From contig NZ_JAMZEL010000001.1 of assembly GCF_024158025.1 (NCBI RefSeq), positions 558,001 through 622,000 of the forward strand: 64,000 bases of DNA, read 5' to 3'. Every line of letters begins with the position of its first letter. The first letter of the stretch is position 1. A program made the position numbers and the translations under genes. The DNA is from Runella salmonicolor. Lineage in GTDB: Bacteria; Bacteroidota; Bacteroidia; Cytophagales; Spirosomataceae. The notes beneath the pieces were generated by a model. That model did no database searches. It was not told the origin of the DNA and was given only the letters and a program-made list of their open reading frames with translations. Below are positions 1 to 9,888 of this stretch, piece after piece.

Positions 1-567
1 TGGCTTCAGTTGAAGAACGGAAGTGAGTTGGCCTTGGGTAAACTCATCAAAAAATACTTCAATCCTTTACAAAACTACGGCTACAAGTTTGTCCGCGACG
101 AAGATTTTGTGAAGGATTGTGTTCAGGAAGTTTTTATTGAAGTATGGCAGCGCCGCGACCGCCTCAGCACGCCCGACAGTGTACGGGCCTACCTGTTGAG
201 TTCGGTTCGGAAGCGGGTGCTCCGCGAAGGATTTCGGCAGCAAATTATCAAGGAAGACGAACCCCTCGACCTCGAAAATAATTGGCATTTTATTGAACTT
301 CCGCACGAACGATTGATGATTGAAGAAGAGCACGAAGCCCAACTCAAACACAAGATAGGCGCGTTGCTCAACCAACTCCCTAAACGCCAGCGAGAAGCCA
401 TTTATTTGCAGTTTTACCAGAATTTGGAGCGCGAAGAAATCGCCCAAATCATGGATATTCACCCGCAATCCGTCTCTAATTTATTGCAAACGGCGTTTAA
501 GTTATTCCGCCAAAATTGGCAAGTAATCTATGCTTTGCTGGGAATACTCGATTTGTTTATTTTTTAA
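1..567 (+). CDS. ECF-type RNA polymerase sigma factor (FecI-like), 5' end outside window
   Basis: Sigma-70 family factor of the extracytoplasmic-function type, which in Bacteroidota directs RNA polymerase to the adjacent SusC/SusD genes. Seen: the frame is open from base 1 (WLQLKNGSELALGKL), so the true start lies upstream and the TTG at 10 is not needed as a start. A region-2 segment (DEDFVKDCVQEVFIEVWQRR) and a region-4 helix-turn-helix (LPKRQREAIYLQF, then EEIAQIMDIHPQSVSNLL) are both visible. The FecR-type gene follows after 92 bp on the same strand, and an STN-containing SusC comes next, which is the canonical order for trans-envelope signalling. The last residues (ALLGILDLFIF) are hydrophobic, as is common in Bacteroidota members. 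The family assignment is secure; the ligand sensed is unknown. Confidence 0.92.
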   Translation, partial: WLQLKNGSELALGKLIKKYFNPLQNYGYKFVRDEDFVKDCVQEVFIEVWQRRDRLSTPDSVRAYLLSSVRKRVLREGFRQQIIKEDEPLDLENNWHFIELPHERLMIEEEHEAQLKHKIGALLNQLPKRQREAIYLQFYQNLEREEIAQIMDIHPQSVSNLLQTAFKLFRQNWQVIYALLGILDLFIF

Positions 568-659
568 AAATCCCGAAAAAACAAGTATTTCTCTTCTCCT
601 ATTGCCATCTATAAAAAATGCCCCTTGGCCTCTGCCAAATTTAACGAAACCGTTCCTCT

Positions 660-1751
660 ATGAATACTTTGTATCGCAACTACCGATTCGAAGATTTTGC
701 CCGCGATGAGCGCTTTCGTCGGTGGGTTCTTGACAACGAACCAGAAAGCACCCATTACTGGACTGAGTGGATGAACCAAAATCCCGACTGTGGCGAAACA
801 ATACAGTTGGCCAAGGCCTTTTTGTTGGCGCTTGAAAACGACGAAACCACCTTCAATCAAGCTGAGTTGGAACGGATTACCCAACACATAGTGGCCATCC
901 CCGAAAAACCAGTGGTGTCGTTCTGGAAAAACACCGCCTTTCGTTTGGCCGCCTCCATTCTTTTGGTGGTAGGGGTAGGATTTGGCTTGTACAAATACCT
1001 AAGCACACCTTCTCTTCCACTCGCGGAGGTGGAAGATTCATTTCTGCCACAACTTACCAATAACTACCTAGAAAGCACCAATCAGACTAATATTCCGCAA
1101 AAAATCAGATTGGAAGATGGCAGCACCGTTACGTTGTATCCTAAAAGCAGCCTGCGTTATCCCACCCCCTTCAACGCCTCACGAAGAGACGTATATTTAA
1201 ACGGAAAAGCGTTTTTTGACATTGCCAAAAATCCACAAAAACCATTCTGGGTCTATACACATCATATCTCAACGCAGGTATTGGGAACGAGCTTTATGGT
1301 CAATTCTTTTGCGGATGCCCAAGAAGCAAAAGTGGAAGTAAAAACGGGTAAGGTATCGGTTTATACCCGCAAAGACCTCGAAAAAGCCAAAGAAAGCCAA
1401 CAAAACGTGATGGCTGGCGTAGTGCTGACGCCCAACCAACAGGCGGCATTCTTAAAAAATGAAGAGCGCCTCTTCAAATCCATCGTAGAGGCCCCCGAAG
1501 CAGTGGTTGAAGCCCCCAAACAAGAATTCATTTTTGAAGAAACTCCTGTATCTCAAGTGTTTAAATTTGTAGAAAAGATGTACGGCATTTCGGTCATTTA
1601 TGACGCAAAGACCATGGAATCCTGCTACCTCACCGCCAACCTCTCCGACGAATCACTTTTTGACAAGCTTGATTTAATCTGTAAAATCACCCATTCTACC
1701 TACGAAATGGTTGATGGTCAAATCATTATCCACAGTCGAGGCTGTAAATAG
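660..1751 (+). CDS. FecR-family anti-sigma factor
   Basis: Inner-membrane anti-sigma factor that holds the upstream ECF sigma factor until the partner TonB-dependent receptor binds ligand. Seen: an N-terminal cytoplasmic part of about 90 residues, one transmembrane helix at about residues 97-116 (FRLAASILLVVGVGFGLYKY), a periplasmic FecR domain (IRLEDGSTVTLYPKSSLRYP, then GKAFFDIAKNPQKPFWVYT), and a C-terminal DUF4974-like module (ETPVSQVFKFVEKMYGISV). Length (363 aa) is typical. It lies between the sigma gene and the STN-bearing SusC, 79 bp before the latter, so the three are inferred to form one signalling unit. Confidence 0.93.
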   Translation: MNTLYRNYRFEDFARDERFRRWVLDNEPESTHYWTEWMNQNPDCGETIQLAKAFLLALENDETTFNQAELERITQHIVAIPEKPVVSFWKNTAFRLAASILLVVGVGFGLYKYLSTPSLPLAEVEDSFLPQLTNNYLESTNQTNIPQKIRLEDGSTVTLYPKSSLRYPTPFNASRRDVYLNGKAFFDIAKNPQKPFWVYTHHISTQVLGTSFMVNSFADAQEAKVEVKTGKVSVYTRKDLEKAKESQQNVMAGVVLTPNQQAAFLKNEERLFKSIVEAPEAVVEAPKQEFIFEETPVSQVFKFVEKMYGISVIYDAKTMESCYLTANLSDESLFDKLDLICKITHSTYEMVDGQIIIHSRGCK

Positions 1752-1830
1752 AACTTTTTCAAAAAAAAACGTTAAAAAACAAGTATCTTAGCTTTACATC
1801 TGCCATCCATGAGAAAACCACTATTTCATC

Positions 1831-4800
1831 ATGGATAAATTCTACCAAACAACCAATCTTCTCCGAACACTCATGAGAATTTCCTTCACACAGATGATTA
1901 TTGCCATTCTGTGCATGAGTGCCTCTTATGCGCACGACGCGGTGGGTCAGGAAATGCTTGACCAAAAAGTAACCCTTAAGCTTTCCAACGAGGATTTGAA
2001 AAGCACATTGGGTGCCCTTGAACGCACCACCAACGTGCGGTTTATCTACAACCCTAAGGAAATCAAGGCCAATCAAAAAATTAACATTAACGCCCAAAAC
2101 GAAAAACTAAAGTCAGTGCTTGAGCAAGTACTGACGCCGCTCAACATCAGTTTTGAGGCCAAAGGCAAACAAATTGCCCTTTTCAAAAAAGCGGTGGGGT
2201 TTATCGAAACACCTCTCCAAACTCCAAATCTTCTGCAAAATCAGTCCATTGACCGGAATGTAACCGGTAAAGTGACCGACGAAAAAGGTGAGGCATTGGT
2301 CGGGGTAACGGTACAAGTGAGAGGAACCACCCGGGGAGCTACATCAGACGCGCAGGGCACCTTCCGTATTTCGGTAGTGGATGAAAAATCGGTGTTGGTA
2401 TTTTCCTACATCGGCTACGCCAAACAAGAAATTACGGTGGGCAACCAGACCAATTTCAACATCAGCTTGGTGGTAGATGATAAAAGCCTCGAAGAGGTCG
2501 TGGTGGTAGGATACGGAACCCAAAAGAAAGTAAATCTGACGGGGGCCGTGTCGACGGTAGATTCCAAAATGATTCAAAACCGCCCAAGTAGCAACTTAGC
2601 CAACGCCCTTCAAGGAACAACCCCCGGCTTAATTGTAACCCGCGTAACGGGGCAGCCCGGTAATGAAAGCCTCAACCTGCAAATCAGGGGCGCAACCACC
2701 GCCAACGGCGACGTGCCACCCCTCGTGATTTTGGACGGAGTAACAGTACCCAGCTCCACGCTCCTCAACATGAACCCCAACGACGTAGAAAGCATGAGTG
2801 TGCTGAAAGATGCCGCCGCCGCCGCTATTTATGGCGCACAGGCTGCGGGAGGGGTAATATTAGTAACCACCAAAAAAGGAAAAGCGGGCAAAGTAACTTT
2901 TGATTATTTGGGTCAATACGGTACCGAGTGGGCCATCAATGTGCCCGAACGATTGAGTTTATTGGACGAAGCCAATCTGGTAAATTTGGGACAACTCAAT
3001 GCAGGCGCAGGCCCCGAATACAATGCATTTGACTTGGAACAAATCCGTAACAACGTACCGTACGTGGTCAACCCTGCCGATACCAACAACTACTTGTTTT
3101 ATAATCAAGAGCCACTTACCGACCGACTTTTACGGAAATATACGTCAATGCGTACGCACAACATCACAGCGCGCGGCGGTACGGATAAGTTTAACTTCAT
3201 GGTTTCGGGCGGTTATTACGAAAAACAAGGCGTTTTTAAGGTCGGCCCCGACAACAACAAACGCTATAACCTGCGCGTAAACTTAGGCACTCAGCTCACC
3301 AAACACCTTTCGTTGGATACCAGAATTGCCTATACCCTCGAACAAACCCGCCAGTCTTCTTCAGGAGCCGATGGCGGCGGGCTTTTATACCAAGTGTATC
3401 GCCTACGCACCCGAACGCCTTTCTTCACGCCTGAAGGCCGCTACAACGGTGCTGGTTCGGCCGCGTCGGCCTATGCTGAGTTGGAATCGGGAGGCTACAA
3501 CAATCTCGACAAAAACTTCTTTGACGGAACTTTTACCCTCAAAGCCGCCGAAATCGTAAAAGGCTTGACCCTTCGGGCCGTGGCAGGAACACAGTTCCGT
3601 CCCCAAAACCGCAACACATTTTTCCGGACGGTTCCTTTGTGGGGCCGCAACAGCATCTCGCGCTACATAAATCAGGTAAACTCCTACCGCGTTACCCGCG
3701 ATTTGACCAAAAACTTGAATTTACAATTCTTGGCTGATTACAATTTCAAAATCGGCGACAAACACAGCTTCAGCGTATTGGGAGGCTATCAGTGGGAAGA
3801 CTCCCGTTTTGAAAGTGTGTTTACCCAAGCCAACAACCTTGTAAGCAACGACTTGCCTACGCTAAGCCTCGGCGACGACGCCACCAAAAGCAACAGCGAG
3901 ACCATCCGGACCTATGCATTTCAATCAATTTTTGGTCGTTTCAACTACAATTTCAGCGACAAATATTTATTTGAAGTGACCGTTCGCCAGGACGAGAGCT
4001 CCAAACTTGCACCTGGCCTGCGTACCCAAATTTTCCCTGCGGCATCGGTGGGTTGGAACGTTCACCGCGAAGCCTGGTTTGCCAACTCATTAGGATTTAT
4101 CTCTGAGCTTAAACTGCGCGGCTCATGGGGCCGTTTGGGAGGTGCTTTGGGAAGTACCCTCGGTTTTTATGACTACCTAAACCAATTGTCGAGAAGCTCA
4201 AACCTTGTATTGGGCGATGCCCGGGCTTCCTATATTGGTCAAACGTTTATTCCGTCGGCGGCACTTTCTTGGGAAACCATCGAAACCACCAACGGAGGGG
4301 TTGACCTCGGATTTTTCCAAAATCGTTTGCAGGCCAACTTTGATTATTACGTCAAATTCAACCGGAACATGCTCACCCCGCAGCAGCTTCCCGCCACCAT
4401 CGGGATTGCCACTCCGCGCAAAAACAACGGAGAGCTGAAATCATGGGGCTGGGAACTTGACCTGCGCTACCGCGACCGCATCGGCAAAGATTTCAACTAC
4501 AATGTTTCGTTCAATCTTTCCGACAACCAAAACAAACTCATCAATTTCTCGGGCCGTCGAGTTATCAATGCGGGCTTCAACAGCCTTATTGAGGGTTACC
4601 CCATCAATACCCTTTGGGGCTACCAAACCGCTGGGTATTTCACGTCAGCGGATGAAGTCAAAGCTTCTCCATTCCAAGACAACCGTACAGGCCCAGGCGA
4701 CGTAAAATACATCGACCGCAACGGTGACAACCGCCTCACGGTGGGCAAAGGAAACGTGGAGGATTTTGGTGATTTAGTGTATTTGGGTACCGACCAACCC

Positions 4801-5280
4801 CGTATGTTGTTTGGCTCAACATTGGGATTTGATTGGAAAGGCTTTGACTTCATGGTGTTCTTCCAAGGGGTTGGCAAACGTCGCTTCCGTCCCAATACCG
4901 AGTCGATTGCCCCTCGTTTAGTGACTTGGAAACAACCTTTGGCCATTCACGCCGACTACTGGACTCCCGAAAATCCTGACGCCCTTTATCCTCGTCCATT
5001 TACGGGTGCTACGCACAACTACGTAGCCTCTGACAAGTGGATTTTGGACGGCAAATACATGCGTCTTAAAAACTTCCAAGTAGGCTACACCCTGCCAAGT
5101 ACGTTGACTAAGCGTGTTAAAATTGAGCGCGCCCGCTTCTTCTTCTCAGGACAAGATTTATTTACAATTTCGGGCTTGGGAGCATTCCAAGGCTATTATG
5201 ACCCCGAAACCCGCAACGGTGTCGAAAACGATTATCCGTTTTTTGCCACGGCATCAGTGGGTTTGAACGTCTCTTTCTAA
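1831..5280 (+). CDS. SusC/RagA-family TonB-dependent outer-membrane receptor with STN signalling domain
   Basis: Outer-membrane transporter that imports oligosaccharides together with its SusD lipoprotein. Seen, in order: signal sequence (about 1-40), STN domain (about 46-119), carboxypeptidase-regulatory-like domain (about 143-217), the conserved EEVVVVGYG segment (221-229), the plug (LVILDGV, then SVLKDAAAAAIYGAQAAGGV), and a long beta-barrel ending in aromatic Phe (SVGLNVSF). The STN domain is the part that contacts FecR in known systems, so this receptor, unlike the second SusC in the window, is probably the input of the sigma/anti-sigma pair. SusD begins 32 bp downstream. The ATG at 1831 is chosen because it gives a plausible signal peptide. 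A 9-codon out-of-frame ORF (1809-1838) overlaps this start. Confidence 0.95.
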   Translation: MDKFYQTTNLLRTLMRISFTQMIIAILCMSASYAHDAVGQEMLDQKVTLKLSNEDLKSTLGALERTTNVRFIYNPKEIKANQKININAQNEKLKSVLEQVLTPLNISFEAKGKQIALFKKAVGFIETPLQTPNLLQNQSIDRNVTGKVTDEKGEALVGVTVQVRGTTRGATSDAQGTFRISVVDEKSVLVFSYIGYAKQEITVGNQTNFNISLVVDDKSLEEVVVVGYGTQKKVNLTGAVSTVDSKMIQNRPSSNLANALQGTTPGLIVTRVTGQPGNESLNLQIRGATTANGDVPPLVILDGVTVPSSTLLNMNPNDVESMSVLKDAAAAAIYGAQAAGGVILVTTKKGKAGKVTFDYLGQYGTEWAINVPERLSLLDEANLVNLGQLNAGAGPEYNAFDLEQIRNNVPYVVNPADTNNYLFYNQEPLTDRLLRKYTSMRTHNITARGGTDKFNFMVSGGYYEKQGVFKVGPDNNKRYNLRVNLGTQLTKHLSLDTRIAYTLEQTRQSSSGADGGGLLYQVYRLRTRTPFFTPEGRYNGAGSAASAYAELESGGYNNLDKNFFDGTFTLKAAEIVKGLTLRAVAGTQFRPQNRNTFFRTVPLWGRNSISRYINQVNSYRVTRDLTKNLNLQFLADYNFKIGDKHSFSVLGGYQWEDSRFESVFTQANNLVSNDLPTLSLGDDATKSNSETIRTYAFQSIFGRFNYNFSDKYLFEVTVRQDESSKLAPGLRTQIFPAASVGWNVHREAWFANSLGFISELKLRGSWGRLGGALGSTLGFYDYLNQLSRSSNLVLGDARASYIGQTFIPSAALSWETIETTNGGVDLGFFQNRLQANFDYYVKFNRNMLTPQQLPATIGIATPRKNNGELKSWGWELDLRYRDRIGKDFNYNVSFNLSDNQNKLINFSGRRVINAGFNSLIEGYPINTLWGYQTAGYFTSADEVKASPFQDNRTGPGDVKYIDRNGDNRLTVGKGNVEDFGDLVYLGTDQPRMLFGSTLGFDWKGFDFMVFFQGVGKRRFRPNTESIAPRLVTWKQPLAIHADYWTPENPDALYPRPFTGATHNYVASDKWILDGKYMRLKNFQVGYTLPSTLTKRVKIERARFFFSGQDLFTISGLGAFQGYYDPETRNGVENDYPFFATASVGLNVSF

Positions 5281-5312
5281 GCACCGAATTTTTAATTTTA
5301 GCACTTTCGAAA

Positions 5313-6926
5313 ATGAAAAAAATACTTAATTATACCGCTTACACTTTCGCATTGATGCTGGGACTGTCGGCCTGCGAAGTGAACCGCCTGCCCGAAACCG
5401 CCATCAGCGACGATACCTTCTGGCGCTCAGAATCTGACCTTAAACAAGCCGCCAATTACCTGTACACTTGGATGCCCGGGTTTAATACCGACGACAACTG
5501 GTCGGACGACGCCATTGGTTTATCGTCAAACGGTATCAGCGACGGCTCACGTTTGGCTCCCTCTACCGACGGGTCGTACAACACGCCGTACCAACTCATC
5601 AGAGCCGCCAACAACATCATTGAGAAAGCTCCGCGCGCTACCGAAGCCAGCGCCGCAATCATTGACCGGTACATCGCTGAGGCTCGCTTTTTCAGGGCTT
5701 TTGGTTATTTTTCGTTGGTACAACGCTACGGCGACGTTCCCTTGATTTTGAAAACGCTCACCGATGATTCTCCCGAGCTAACCGCCGCTGCCGCCCCACG
5801 TGAGCAGATTGTTGATCAAATGTATCAGGACTTGGATTTTGCCGCTTCAAAATTGCCAACTCCTACGCAGTTGGGCAATGCCAATTATGGTCGCATTTCC
5901 AACACCGCCGCCTTGGCATTTAAAGCCCGCGTAGCGTTGTTTGAAGGTACACGGGCCAAATTTCACAATTCGGGCAACTCTGTCAAGCACTTAACGGCCG
6001 CTTTAAACGCCGCCAAAGCAGTCATCGACAGCAAACAGCACGATTTGTTTGGCAACTATTTTAACCTGTTTCAATACGAAGGAGAAGGTCGTCAAAACCG
6101 CGAAAATATCATAGTACGCCAGTACGGTGTTTCTACCACTGACCGGGTTTCAACCCACGCTTACTACCGGGGTTCTATCGAAAACGGCAATACCAATCCT
6201 ACAAAAGCGCTTTCTGATTCATACGTGATGAGCGATGGGTTGCCCATCACAAAATCACCGCTGTACAAAACGCCAACGGCTACCATTGAGATATTTGCCA
6301 ATCGCGATGCCCGGATGATTGCCACTTTTATGAAACGTGGCGACGCTCAAATGACCACCAAACCCATCTTCGACGTAGCCAACCTTTCGTTCAATAAAAC
6401 GGGTTACATGTTCCGCAAGTTTGCCAACGTCGACGACTGGAACACACAGGCATCCCTCATCGACCGCCCCGTTTTGCGCTACGCCGAGGTACTACTTACT
6501 TACGCAGAAGCCCGTTTTGAGTTGGACAACGCCATCAGCGACGCCGACCTTGACTTAACCCTCAACCGCCTACGGGCCCGCGCAGGAGTAGCCAAATTGA
6601 CCAATGCTTTTGTAACCACCAATGGCTTGACGATGCGCGAAGAAATCCGTCGCGAGCGTCGCGTAGAATTGGCCCAAGAAGGATTCCGTTATTGGGATTT
6701 GATTCGTTGGAAAACTGCCGAAGTTGAGCTTCCGAAGCCCATTTTAGGCATTTATTTCTTTAAATCAGAGTTCCCGCCTGCGACCGTCAACCTCACACCC
6801 GATAACTTTATTTTGGTGCAGGCCGCCAGTTTCCGCAAGTTTGACCCTGCCAAAGATTATTTGTGGCCATTGCCCATCAACGAAATATCACTCAACCCAT
6901 CGTTGAAACAAAATCCCGGTTGGTAA
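5313..6926 (+). CDS. SusD/RagB-family glycan-binding lipoprotein
   Basis: Surface lipoprotein that forms the lid of the SusC transporter and binds the glycan. Seen: a lipoprotein signal with lipobox LSAC (Cys21), a SusD-like N-terminal region (PETAISDDTFWRSESDLKQA), the TPR-rich core (DRYIAEARFFRAFGYFSLVQRYGDVPLI), and the C-terminal RagB motifs (LRYAEVLLTYAEARFE, RRERRVELAQEGFRYWDLIRWK, LWPLPINEISLNPSLKQNPGW). It lies 32 bp after SusC and is clearly its partner. Length (537 aa) is usual. The terminator at about 7020-7074 closes this transcription unit. Confidence 0.95.
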   Translation: MKKILNYTAYTFALMLGLSACEVNRLPETAISDDTFWRSESDLKQAANYLYTWMPGFNTDDNWSDDAIGLSSNGISDGSRLAPSTDGSYNTPYQLIRAANNIIEKAPRATEASAAIIDRYIAEARFFRAFGYFSLVQRYGDVPLILKTLTDDSPELTAAAAPREQIVDQMYQDLDFAASKLPTPTQLGNANYGRISNTAALAFKARVALFEGTRAKFHNSGNSVKHLTAALNAAKAVIDSKQHDLFGNYFNLFQYEGEGRQNRENIIVRQYGVSTTDRVSTHAYYRGSIENGNTNPTKALSDSYVMSDGLPITKSPLYKTPTATIEIFANRDARMIATFMKRGDAQMTTKPIFDVANLSFNKTGYMFRKFANVDDWNTQASLIDRPVLRYAEVLLTYAEARFELDNAISDADLDLTLNRLRARAGVAKLTNAFVTTNGLTMREEIRRERRVELAQEGFRYWDLIRWKTAEVELPKPILGIYFFKSEFPPATVNLTPDNFILVQAASFRKFDPAKDYLWPLPINEISLNPSLKQNPGW

Positions 6927-6933
6927 TCGTAGT

Positions 6934-7074
6934 GGTATAGGATGCTTACATCCTACACCCTTCAAAAGCCCCTACAGGATACCAAATTTGGGGTATTTTT
7001 ATCCAACACAAACCTTTAGAGGCACATAAAACACCTACGAAACAACGGTGTGTTTTGTGTGCCTTTCTTTTTTT
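6934..7074 (+). terminator. Double hairpin, second one a rho-independent terminator, after the first SusCD pair
   Basis: A first hairpin (about 6934-6957) pairs GTATAGGATG with CATCCTACAC, one mismatch. A second one pairs AGGCACATAAAACACC (from 7020) with GGTGTGTTTTGTGTGCCT (to 7064), with a small bulge, and is followed by a T-rich run (7064-7074). The second is a good intrinsic terminator on the + strand and would separate sigma/FecR/SusCD transcription from the DUF1080 gene. Confidence 0.7.
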
Positions 7075-7172
7075 CGATAAAAACACTTTAGTAGTCAATA
7101 GTAAATGCGGGTCATAATTCTCTTGATGCAGTAGCAAAGAATAAACGTTTGTACCAACTACTCACAACCATC

Positions 7173-8048
7173 ATGAAATCTGTCATTACTACTTCTCGAC
7201 TCCTTTCCTGCTCATTGGCCCTCCTGCTGGTGGGAATCATGTCGTTTATCCCGCCCAAAAAGAAAGACAAAGAAGATTGGATTTCTTTGTTTAACGGAAA
7301 AAATATCAAAAACTGGACGGTCAAAATTCACCACCATGAGGTAGGTGATAACTACGGGAATACGTTTCGGGTGGAAGATGGCATCATCAAAGTGCGCTAC
7401 GACCAATATGATAAGTTCAACGAGCGCTACGGGCATTTGTACTTCAACACGCCTTACTCCTATTATCACCTTAAAATGGAGTATAGGTTTACGGGAATAT
7501 GGCGCAAAGATGCTCCGAGTTATACCGAACTCAACAGCGGCGTGATGTTTCATTCACAAGACCCCCGCACCATGCCCAAAGAACAGGATTGGCCTATCTC
7601 GGTAGAAATGCAGTTTTTGGCAGGACTGGCCGACGGCAAACCACGCCCCACGGGCAACATGTGCTCACCGGGTACCGACGTGATTTTTGAAGGTAAAAAA
7701 GACCCGCGTCACTGCATCAACTCAACCTCCAAGACCTACCCCAAAGAAGAATGGGTAACGGCAGAACTCATCGTGTTGGGCGACTCGCTCATCACGCACA
7801 AGATCAACGGCGAAGTCGTGCTACAATATGCAAACCCGCAAATCGGCGGTGGAGTGGCTAATCGTTATGACCCCGCCATCAAACAAGATGGAAAAATGCT
7901 CAAGGAAGGATTCATTGCCCTACAAAGCGAAGGGCAGGAAATTGATTTCAGAAATATTCAACTCCTGAATCTGGAAGGCTGCATGGACCCGAAATCCAAA
8001 TCATACCGACCGTATTATGTCAAAGACAACCCTTCAAAATGCAGGTAA
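7173..8048 (+). CDS. Secreted DUF1080 (3-keto-disaccharide hydrolase-like) protein
   Basis: Member of the DUF1080 family, a concanavalin-like beta-sandwich fold; some members hydrolyse 3-keto-glycosides. Seen: signal peptide (about 1-26), then the family opening DWISLFNGKNIKNWTVK, EDGIIKVRY, the NSGVMFHSQDP segment, and a closing GFIALQSEGQEIDFRNIQLL. The ATG at 7173 is chosen over an upstream TTG (7149) because it begins directly with a signal peptide, leaving 291 aa. Its last 32 bp overlap the start of the heparinase-like gene, so the two are translationally linked. The precise substrate cannot be read from the sequence. Confidence 0.88.
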   Translation: MKSVITTSRLLSCSLALLLVGIMSFIPPKKKDKEDWISLFNGKNIKNWTVKIHHHEVGDNYGNTFRVEDGIIKVRYDQYDKFNERYGHLYFNTPYSYYHLKMEYRFTGIWRKDAPSYTELNSGVMFHSQDPRTMPKEQDWPISVEMQFLAGLADGKPRPTGNMCSPGTDVIFEGKKDPRHCINSTSKTYPKEEWVTAELIVLGDSLITHKINGEVVLQYANPQIGGGVANRYDPAIKQDGKMLKEGFIALQSEGQEIDFRNIQLLNLEGCMDPKSKSYRPYYVKDNPSKCR

Positions 8049-9882
8049 AAAACTAAAAACAGTTCTCTGTTGCCTGTATACTGTGTTTTTTCTATGGGCA
8101 ACAGAGTCCTGCAAACCAGCGGAAGCCACCCCGCCCATGCCTGAATTTACGGGCATTTTAAAAAACATCAAGGCTGAGCATCCACGCCTGATGCTTTCCA
8201 ATGAGCGCATAGAAGAGCTGAAAACATTACAAAAAACCGACCCTACGCTCGATAAATACATCAAAGCGGTTTTGGCGACGGCCAACGCCATGCTCACCAA
8301 AGCACCTTTGCAACGGGTGCTGGAAGGCCCCCGGCTACTGGGCGTAAGCCGCGAACTACTCAACCGAGTTACGCACCTGTCGCTAAGCTACCGCCTCACC
8401 AACGACAAAAAATACCTAACTGCCGCCCTTACCAATCTGAAAGCCGTTTGCGCGTTTTCAGATTGGAATCCCTCTCATTTTCTGGACGTTGCCGAAATGC
8501 TACATGGCGTAGCGATTGGTTATGACTGGCTATATGCCGACCTGAGCCAAGCCGACCGAGACGTGCTTCGAGAAGGCATCAAAAAACACGGATTGGCCGA
8601 ATACCGCAAACGCTACGCTACTGAATGGTGGAGCAAAGCCGAAAACAACTGGAATCAAGTATGCAACGGCGGACTCATCGTAGGCGCATTGGCAGTAGCC
8701 GAAACCGACCCTACTTACGCGCGAGATTTCGTTCCTTTGGCCCTACAAAATATGCCCGTAGCCCTCAAAAACTACGCCCCCGACGGACTTTGGTACGAAG
8801 GCCCTGCCTACTGGAGCTACGCCACGGAGTATTTGGTGTACGGCATGGCAGCGTTGCAATCAGCTTTGGGCACGATGGGTGACTTGGAAAAATCGGCGGG
8901 GTTAGATAAAACGGGCTTAGTTCCGATGATTTGTACGTCACCCAATTATGGTTTTTTAAACTTTGCCGATGCGGGCGAAAACAGCAAATCCGACGCTTCC
9001 AAAGCCTTTTTTTATTTGGCTAAAATCTACAACAACGCCAACATTTCCAACTACGCCCACGAAGTCATCAAAAGCCGCAGTTTATTGGCGCAGCCACACC
9101 ATGTGCTGTGGTACCAAGCACCCACAACTAGCACTCCTACCCGTGATTTGGACAGTTATTTTAAAGGAAAAGTAGAAGTGGTTACGATGCGAAGCGCTTG
9201 GAACGACCCTAATGCCCTTTGGTTGGGCGTTAAAGGCGGGGTGAACAGCTCTGAACACTCGCACCTCGACTTGGGTAATTTTGAGCTTGAAGCGGGTGGC
9301 GTCCGCTGGGCGCGGGATTTGGGCTCCGACGATTATAACCTGCCCGGCTACTGGACCATGGGCGTGGGCGGCCAACGCTGGGCATACTATCGCCTCAATT
9401 CGTTCAGCCACAACGTGCCGCTGTTGGGCAATAAAAACCAATATGAGCTGGCCAAAGCAAATTTTATCGAAACCAATCTAAACACCGCAACCCCGTCTGC
9501 AGTACTTGATTTGACGGAAGCTTATCGCGATTTCTCATCCAAAAGCACCCGAAAAATCAGCATGATTGAGACCCGAAAAGCATTTTTAATCGAAGATACG
9601 CACAAGTTAACCAAAAATACCGAAGTGGCTTGGGGCATGACAACCGCCAACCAAATTGAGCTTTTGAAGGGCGGGAAGGCTATTTTACGCAATTCTACCA
9701 TCACCACCCGAACCCTAGAAGCTGAAATCATCGCTCCCGTAGGGGCTGAATTTACGGTAGAATCCGCGACGCAAAAAGCCCCCGAAAAATTGAATACGGG
9801 CAACAGCCGCCTGATGCTGCGCCTGCCAAATCAGACGGGAGAAATAAAAATTGTGGTTAAATTAACGCCGAAGATGTCTTAA
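8017..9882 (+). CDS. Heparinase II/III-family polysaccharide lyase (copy 1)
   Basis: Predicted exported lyase that cleaves uronic-acid-containing polysaccharide by beta-elimination. Seen: N-terminal hydrophobic export signal with a weak lipobox-like ESC, an (alpha/alpha) toroid part (RVTHLSLSYRLT, FSDWNPSHFLDVAEM, GYDWLYADL, ENNWNQVCNGG), then the beta-sandwich heparinase II/III part (EHSHLDLGNFELEAGGVRW and the SHNVPLLG segment). The NWNQ and H-SHLD motifs match active-site regions of this fold. It overlaps DUF1080 by 32 bp and precedes the E2-like gene by 6 bp, so the three form one operon. A clear paralogue lies at 17924-19810. The fold is secure; the substrate (glycosaminoglycan, alginate, ulvan or other) is not determined. 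Confidence 0.88.
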   Translation: MSKTTLQNAGKKLKTVLCCLYTVFFLWATESCKPAEATPPMPEFTGILKNIKAEHPRLMLSNERIEELKTLQKTDPTLDKYIKAVLATANAMLTKAPLQRVLEGPRLLGVSRELLNRVTHLSLSYRLTNDKKYLTAALTNLKAVCAFSDWNPSHFLDVAEMLHGVAIGYDWLYADLSQADRDVLREGIKKHGLAEYRKRYATEWWSKAENNWNQVCNGGLIVGALAVAETDPTYARDFVPLALQNMPVALKNYAPDGLWYEGPAYWSYATEYLVYGMAALQSALGTMGDLEKSAGLDKTGLVPMICTSPNYGFLNFADAGENSKSDASKAFFYLAKIYNNANISNYAHEVIKSRSLLAQPHHVLWYQAPTTSTPTRDLDSYFKGKVEVVTMRSAWNDPNALWLGVKGGVNSSEHSHLDLGNFELEAGGVRWARDLGSDDYNLPGYWTMGVGGQRWAYYRLNSFSHNVPLLGNKNQYELAKANFIETNLNTATPSAVLDLTEAYRDFSSKSTRKISMIETRKAFLIEDTHKLTKNTEVAWGMTTANQIELLKGGKAILRNSTITTRTLEAEIIAPVGAEFTVESATQKAPEKLNTGNSRLMLRLPNQTGEIKIVVKLTPKMS

Positions 9883-9888
9883 TACTCC

